The position numbers were made by a program, and so were the translations under genes. From the NCBI GenBank assembly GCA_003024985.2, contig PXIH01S0002273.1: a stretch of 11,060 nucleotides of DNA; one strand, given 5' to 3'. The notes beneath the pieces are model-generated. The model had not been told where the DNA came from. It saw nothing but the letters and a program-made list of their open reading frames with translations, and did no database searches. Source of the stretch: Euperipatoides rowelli (taxonomy: Eukaryota; Onychophora; Udeonychophora; Euonychophora; Peripatopsidae). Position 1 is the first letter of the stretch. Every line of letters begins with the position of its first letter. Shown one piece after another: positions 7,181 to 11,060 of the stretch.

Positions 7181-7342
7181 TCATGTTGAGATAAAACTGG
7201 CCATCTTCAACTGATAGACTAATCATCGCCATTGCTTGACGATTTTTAATTTTCCAATCCGCACTCATCTGTTCTGGTGGCAAATCCTCAACCCAGCTTC
7301 ATAATCCATCCTTGGACAATATCATTTCATGTTGAGATAAAA
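7181..7342 (-). repeat. Extra copy of the Copia-B gag N-terminal segment between 16-bp direct repeats
   Basis: Bases 7197-7320 match 6780-6899 closely, sharing for example GGTGGCAAATCCTCAACCCA and TCCATCCTTGGACAAT. They encode, on the minus strand, KDGL-stop-SWVEDLPPEQMSADWK followed by IKNRQAMAMISLSVEDGQ. This second part is closer to the Copia gag consensus than the 6780-6899 copy, which has lost bases there. Exact 16-bp repeats TCATGTTGAGATAAAA flank the fragment at 7181-7196 and 7327-7342. The copy stops abruptly at DGQ. It is either a separate insertion of a related element fragment or a rearranged duplication. Confidence 0.8.
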
Positions 7343-7580
7343 ATGAGTTTTTTTAAAAAAAACATCAAAAGTCATGTAAAATTTGTGATCTTAAATGAGA
7401 ATTGTTAAAGTACATGCAGCATAAATAACAGAGAGAACAATATTATTTTCCTTGTATAAATTTGAATGCCTTAATTACAAATTATAATTCATATATAAAA
7501 CTTATAAAACATTATCTGTAGATATTCCCAACTCATGGATAATTAATTAATCCAATAATTCACTTTAAACATAAAAGGTT
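7343..7580. other. AT-rich spacer, nothing recognised
   Basis: There is no open frame of note, and no repeat or promoter signal stands out. A T7A8 run occurs near 7349-7363. Confidence 0.5.
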
Positions 7581-8132
7581 ATTTATCAAATACTATTTTT
7601 TAGTCACAAAATCATTCATAGATAGCACTTATTTTTTTTTTTTTTATGAGGCTGGGCGAATCGTCTATTTACACTATATTTACATATTTACATTATTTAC
7701 AATGGTACTACATTTCTGATGATCAGACTTTTCATCCGAAGGTTCAGACGTAATATGCTCGTATTTGCTAAACTTCAGAAATTCATATCTTAAGAATGCA
7801 AGGTCCGAGAGTCATGCCGACTGGTTAAATAGCACCCTAAACTCCCTGCCATTCACAAAGGAAGACAAATTGGGAGTGAAGTTTTATGGTCGGCCAGCAT
7901 GAGCCACGAACCTGGCCTGCTAGCTCATGCCTTCACCAAGAATATGTAGCACTTTATTTTAAATTCATGTTGCATAGCTAAGAATTATACATAATAATAT
8001 TTGTTCAGAGCAGAGTGTATTTATCAAACAAATTCTTTAAATATGCAAATATATTTCCATTCATAGATGGCACTTTGAATTTAAATTCAAGTTGCATATC
8101 TAAGCATTTTATATACAGTGTAATACTATTTG
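7581..8132. repeat. Tandem duplication of ~110 bp, first unit split by a SINE
   Basis: Unit 2 (about 8019-8132) has ATTTATCAAA, CATTCATAGATGGCACTTT, TTAAATTCAAGTTGCATATC and AATACTATTTG. The same blocks occur in order in unit 1: ATTTATCAAA (7581-7590) and CATTCATAGATAGCACTT (7613-7630), then, across the SINE, TAGCACTTTATTTTAAATTC and TTGCATAGCTAAG (7970-7982). Removing the SINE joins the halves into a ~100-bp unit. The duplication is therefore older than the SINE insertion. Confidence 0.75.
7632..7954 (-). mobile_element. Same SINE family, copy 2 (minus strand, 5'-truncated)
   Basis: On the minus strand the copy starts at GTGCTACATATTCTTGG, which corresponds to about 4689 in copy 1. It therefore lacks the A box. 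It keeps the B box (GGTTCGTGGCT, complement of 7902-7912), the GCAGGGAGTTTAGGGT module (7834-7849), CCTTGCATTC, four TGTAAATA-like repeats and a 14-base A tail (T14 at 7632-7645 on the + strand). The target-site duplication TAGCACTT is perfect at 7623-7630 and 7947-7954, and the empty site is visible in the paralogous unit near 8066-8073. The right-hand duplication coincides with GTGCTA of the SINE itself, so the 5' junction shows microhomology. Confidence 0.9.
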
Positions 8133-8289
8133 AAGAAAGAAGTGTTTCTAACACGTTGTTATCATAGTCATGTCATAGCCTTTTTACTACTTTTTCTTCT
8201 GGCTTTATCAAATGTTTATTCTAATATCTATTGTAATATCTTCAGTTAAGTAGACTATAAATTTCTTAATAGGATTAATTGTAAAAAAA

Positions 8290-8318
8290 CTTAACTTTTT
8301 TTCATTCTTCTTTTTAAG
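8290..8318 (+). other. 3' splice site (acceptor) of the terminal exon
   Basis: A pyrimidine-rich tract (CTTTTTTTCATTCTTCTTTTTAAG) ends in AG at 8317-8318, directly before the long open frame. A TTAAC a few bases upstream could serve as the branch region. A second AG (after CGCAAACAG, about 8344) has no pyrimidine tract and is weaker. Confidence 0.75.
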
Positions 8319-9069
8319 GTTACAAAGACAATCTTCGCAAACAGCAGACGAGTCGGATGATGATCGAAAAGCAATGGTAAACGGCGCAATCCGAATGCAA
8401 GAACTTGGAGAAGGGGGAAACACCGCCGTTTTTGTAGCAACACCGAACACAATGCCGACTGAAGAAAGTGCTGAAAGCAGCGATTGGCTGGCAGAATTCA
8501 ATGATGAAATGAGTGACAGTTCCAGCCCTTTGTCTGATGACAACAGAACCAGAGTTTATCCTGAAATTCATTCAGACATTTTATGCAATAACAATCTCAT
8601 TTGTTCTCAGCCAACATCCTCTGATCCTATTAAGTCCAATTCCCTTCAGTCTTTAAAATATAACCCAATAAACAGTCAGTCCTTATTAATAGACTGTTTA
8701 CCTTTACAAAGCACTAGCAATGCTGAAGTACAGGTGAAACCCAAAGTCCAGTCCTTACCTGATGACCTTAAAAATTATGCATCTTCCTTACCCATGACTC
8801 TCAAAAATCTTCCTTGCAAAGATAATCGGCTGCGATATAATTTATGTGGGCCTTTAACTCCAGAAAAAATAGAAAGTTTGAAAAGGCCATTATTAGATGA
8901 TGATGTCCATGTTCAGGACTTAACTAAAGAACAGTTATTACTCATGTGGAAAAGTGCGGAATGTGAGTTACGAAAACAACTTCATCAGGCGCTGCAAGAA
9001 AAAGCTGAACTAGAACAAAGATTAGCAAGGGTGCAATTTAATCTCACCCAAAATGGAAGTAAAACATGA
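8319..9069 (+). CDS. Terminal exon of an unrecognised host coiled-coil protein (partial)
   Basis: After the acceptor, one G completes a codon split by the intron. Then 249 codons run to TGA (9067-9069). The ATG at 8374 lies inside the exon and need not be the start; 18 in-frame codons precede it (LQRQSSQTADESDDDRKA). The protein opens with an acidic patch, continues through ELGEGGNTAVFVATP and SDWLAEFNDEMSD, and has a Ser/Asn-rich middle. It ends with GPLTPEKIESLKRPLL and an amphipathic Lys/Glu/Leu helix (LTKEQLLLMWKSAECELRKQ onward, 8920-9045) with a clear coiled-coil pattern. Codon use and GC content stand out from the AT-rich flanks, and the frame has no lesions, which points to a real gene. 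Composition suggests a soluble nuclear or scaffold protein that dimerises through its C-terminus, but this is inference. I do not recognise the family; upstream exons are outside the window or undetected. Confidence 0.82.
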
Positions 9070-9285
9070 CATGTTTGAGTGTGAATTTTGGATTTTGCTA
9101 AAAGAGTTGTTTTATGACTGATACTCAGAAAGCTTATAAGCGCAGTAGGCACACCAAAACCTACAGGCGATGGTTTTCTGTATCCCTCTGCCACAAGATG
9201 GCTTATACTTGGGATCGCTCTGTTTATTCTGCTGCAGTTCACAGCCTCGTGACTAAGTACTTCACGCAATGCGCCTTGGCGCCAT

Positions 9286-9305
9286 CTGACAGACACAACT
9301 GTCAG
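9286..9305 (+). other. Perfect 7-bp stem hairpin in the 3' UTR
   Basis: CTGACAG (9286-9292) and CTGTCAG (9299-9305) are exact reverse complements around a 6-base ACACAA loop. Just upstream, GCGCC-TT-GGCGC (9271-9282) is another perfect short inverted repeat. They could form a structured RNA element. Confidence 0.55.
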
Positions 9306-9346
9306 CTTGTTCTTCTGATCCTTTTAATTAACAGTTTAAATTTTTG

Positions 9347-9675
9347 ATAAATTGTTGAAGCGGAAATATTTTACAAAAGAATGTATTTTCGTTTGTTTAA
9401 TTTTGATTTTTTGATTTGTTTGCACTATTAATAACTAATCAGTATTAGAGCCAAATCAATTGATATATCCGTTCCTTGAAAGTTTTTATTATTATGATCA
9501 GGTAAATCTTTCTTTTATAAAACTTTTTTTTTCTTTATTGTAGCATGATAGCTATAATATATTATTATGTTTATTGAGTTAAATAATTGTCCATTTATTA
9601 GATAATTAAATTATTTTTATGGTAATATAAATTGTTGAAGCGGAAATATTTTACAAAAGAATGTAATTTCGTTTG
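9347..9675. repeat. 49-bp direct repeat pair, 280 bp apart
   Basis: Bases 9347-9395 and 9627-9675 are identical except at one position (9386 T versus 9666 A). The core includes ATTGTTGAAGCGGAAATATT. Flanking bases on either side do not match, so only this block is duplicated. The 231 bp between them are AT-rich with no obvious element. Confidence 0.92.
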
Positions 9676-9899
9676 AAAATATCCTAATGAAATAACTATA
9701 ATATTAGGTCAAGAAACAAATATATAAATTTGTTTGGTCTAATGAAACTCCAGACATATTGTAACTGTCTATATATTATAATATATATTTATTATTTTTT
9801 TCTTAGCTTTGTGCACAAATGTCTCAAAGGTAAAAGTTACAAGGGGCAAGATTAAGGAGACATATAAGAAAGTCAGAGTGGGAAATTAGCAGTTTTACT

Positions 9900-9905
9900 A
9901 ATAAA
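9900..9905 (+). promoter_or_regulatory. Candidate polyadenylation signal 1
   Basis: This is the first AATAAA downstream of the host stop codon. AT-rich context makes chance matches common. Confidence 0.4.
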
Positions 9906-9978
9906 ATGCTGAATTATGCATCATATTTTAGATGTAAGGCTGCAAAAAAAAATAACTAATGAGTAGCTAAAGCTAACT

Positions 9979-9984
9979 AATAAA
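9979..9984 (+). promoter_or_regulatory. Candidate polyadenylation signal 2
   Basis: AATAAA is followed by a T-rich stretch (TTTTATTTTC near 10010-10020) that could serve as the downstream element. On context it is slightly better than the site at 9900. Confidence 0.4.
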
Positions 9985-9989
9985 TTTTC

Positions 9990-10935
9990 TAAATCTTTAG
10001 AAACACTTTATTTTATTTTCAAGTTTTAACCATTTTAAAGTATCTGAAAAATTAATTTCTTAATTTAAATAATAGGAATAAATATTTTCTTATCTATTAT
10101 GTAGATACAATGTGACATGATTAGGACTACCCAACCATTTGGTGGTATTTTGTCCATTCATGTGATTCAATCAAGATATGTTAATTTCCCACGGCGGTGA
10201 GTCTTTAAAAATGAAGAACAGGATCATTCTTAATAAATTGTGAAAGATTATTAGACTTAATTTGCATTAAAGAGTCAAATACCAGAATCAATGAACATTA
10301 ACCGTTCAGTCATTCAATTAGATTAGCAGCGTAAAAGCGTTGAATACATTGGGCATTTTAATTGGCTTAGGTTTAATGTTTCTGGCATATGATACTTAAA
10401 TGTGAATTCATCTTTGCATTCAGTTGATACCAAAAGAAGTTATAAAATGTTATCTAAGGTAACTCTATACTTCTATAGTCTTGAAGGAACAGCTCTCTAT
10501 GTAACCTCAGTAGTGTAGGCAGCCAATAGGATTTCAGTTTTTTTTTTAGAATACCAATGGTGTCTTAGTCCTGTACATTTTACGTAGATATAATGTGCAA
10601 ACAAATGCCATCCTTAGGACTAACCCATTTGGTGGTACTTTCATTTGTTAACAAGATTTTTGAAAATAGATCTGACTCTACAGAACTCAGAGATGGTAGA
10701 GTATAGACTAGTGATCCACTGTCTTTTGGGTGTCAATAAGTATAACAATAGGCTTTGTATAGGATGTGTATTTTTTGATACATAGGGGAAAATGGAAGAC
10801 AATAAATTGTTGATAACAGGACATTATGTCCTGAATTAAAAAAAAAAAATTGTAAAGAGCAAATGATATTTCTACTTATCATTGTTAGCCCTATTTTTTC
10901 TTTACTTCCTCCTTTCCTTAATAAATTTTATATTC
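9990..10935. other. Downstream AT-rich region, no gene seen
   Basis: There is no convincing open frame on either strand. The one structured signal is the imperfect repeat pair at 10101 and 10584. Further AATAAA words occur by chance in this composition. Confidence 0.5.
10101..10642. repeat. Imperfect two-block direct repeat, ~485 bp apart
   Basis: GTAGATACAATGTG (10101-10114) recurs as GTAGATATAATGTG (10584-10597). In each case it is followed by a TTAGGACTA block and then CATTTGGTGGTA (10136-10147 and 10626-10637). Block order is kept, but the gap between blocks differs (second copy longer), as expected of old copies of one element. Confidence 0.7.
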
Positions 10936-10940
10936 CCTAG

Positions 10941-10971
10941 CACGTGCAGACACCACGTGATAAACCGCGTG
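10941..10971. promoter_or_regulatory. E-box array: CACGTG-N7-CACGTG-N6-CGCGTG
   Basis: Two perfect palindromic E-boxes (10941-10946, 10954-10959) are followed by CGCGTG (10966-10971), at 13- and 12-bp intervals. All three contain the RCGTG core used by bHLH-PAS factors. In this AT-rich stretch such a cluster is unlikely by chance. The gene it would serve is not visible; it may lie right of the window. Confidence 0.5.
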
Positions 10972-11060
10972 ACTAAGACTTGTTTTTTGCAGTACAAGAC
11001 TGATTTCTTTAAGGATTGTATTATTTTGTTTAAGAATAAAAATTTCTTTATATAAAAGAA

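Larger units (their letters stand above)
9070..9905 (+). other. Probable 3' UTR of the host gene
   Basis: Sequence after the stop has no lesion-free continuation of the protein. The first AATAAA downstream is at 9900-9905, and a second is at 9979-9984; either could define the end, giving a UTR of roughly 0.85-0.93 kb. The UTR contains a GC-richer segment (about 9115-9310) and both copies of a 49-bp repeat. The 77-codon open frame at 9114-9347 inside it has no recognisable motif and is probably chance. Confidence 0.5.

Noticed and set aside
6486-7189. Plus-strand open frames at 6486-6668 and 6986-7189
   Set aside because: The first is antisense to Copia-B gag. The second lies in an AT-rich spacer, and neither shows a motif.
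8208-8571. Two minus-strand open frames (111 and 83 codons)
   Set aside because: They overlap the splice acceptor and the 5' end of the host exon on the opposite strand and look like shadows of the coding frame.
9114-9347. 77-codon + strand open frame after the host stop
   Set aside because: It has no recognisable domain and overlaps hairpins and the 49-bp repeat. An equally long minus-strand frame exists there, so chance is the simplest reading.
9502-9543. Possible mini-intron (GTAAAT ... TTTATTGTAG)
   Set aside because: At 42 bases it is shorter than usual insect introns, and it lies in non-coding DNA. AT-rich sequence produces such pairs often.
10978-11037. Acceptor-like TTGTTTTTTGCAG followed by a short open stretch
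   Set aside because: The following frame meets a stop within about 20 codons and resembles nothing. It is too near the window end to judge.

Overview
The window looks like AT-rich eukaryotic nuclear DNA, most likely from an insect or other arthropod. The evidence is two decayed Ty1/copia-type LTR retrotransposons, a tRNA-derived SINE family in two copies, long A+T-rich non-coding stretches, and one host exon with a consensus splice acceptor. There are no bacterial operons, and nothing here identifies the species.

Layout. (1) 1-2622, + strand: the 3' part of a Copia element (Copia-A). It has gag, a CCHC knuckle, protease, an HHCC finger and integrase, then a polypurine tract and a 3' LTR. Reverse transcriptase and RNase H are missing, and the reading frame is broken many times. 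(2) 2623-4027: AT-rich non-coding DNA with a weak ~140-bp duplication near 3700-3880. (3) 4028-4549: an unusual minus-strand open frame built across two minisatellites (30-bp and 36-bp units), one of them very G-rich on the + strand. (4) About 4470-6960, minus strand: a second, different Copia element (Copia-B) with gag, knuckle remnant, dead protease, HHCC finger and an integrase core that still has its D,D-35-E triad. It also lacks RT/RNase H. A full-length SINE (4656-5018, + strand) sits inside it. (5) 7181-7342: an extra copy of the Copia-B gag N-terminal segment between 16-bp direct repeats. (6) 7581-8132: a tandem duplication of ~110 bp whose first unit was split by a second, 5'-truncated SINE (minus strand). 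(7) 8319-9069, + strand: the terminal coding exon of a host gene that I do not recognise. It encodes an acidic, Ser/Asn-rich protein ending in a coiled coil. (8) 9070-11060: 3' UTR and downstream DNA with a GC-rich hairpin segment, a 49-bp direct repeat 280 bp apart, candidate poly(A) signals, a second imperfect repeat pair, and a three-site E-box/RCGTG array at 10941-10971.

Because the exon at 8319 begins at a splice acceptor, some or all of the DNA to its left is probably intron, and the transposons are most simply read as intronic insertions. Relative order can be read for two events: Copia-B came before SINE copy 1, and the 7581-8132 duplication came before SINE copy 2. The only gene with an intact reading frame is the host exon. 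The retroelement parts are pseudogenes described by domain homology.
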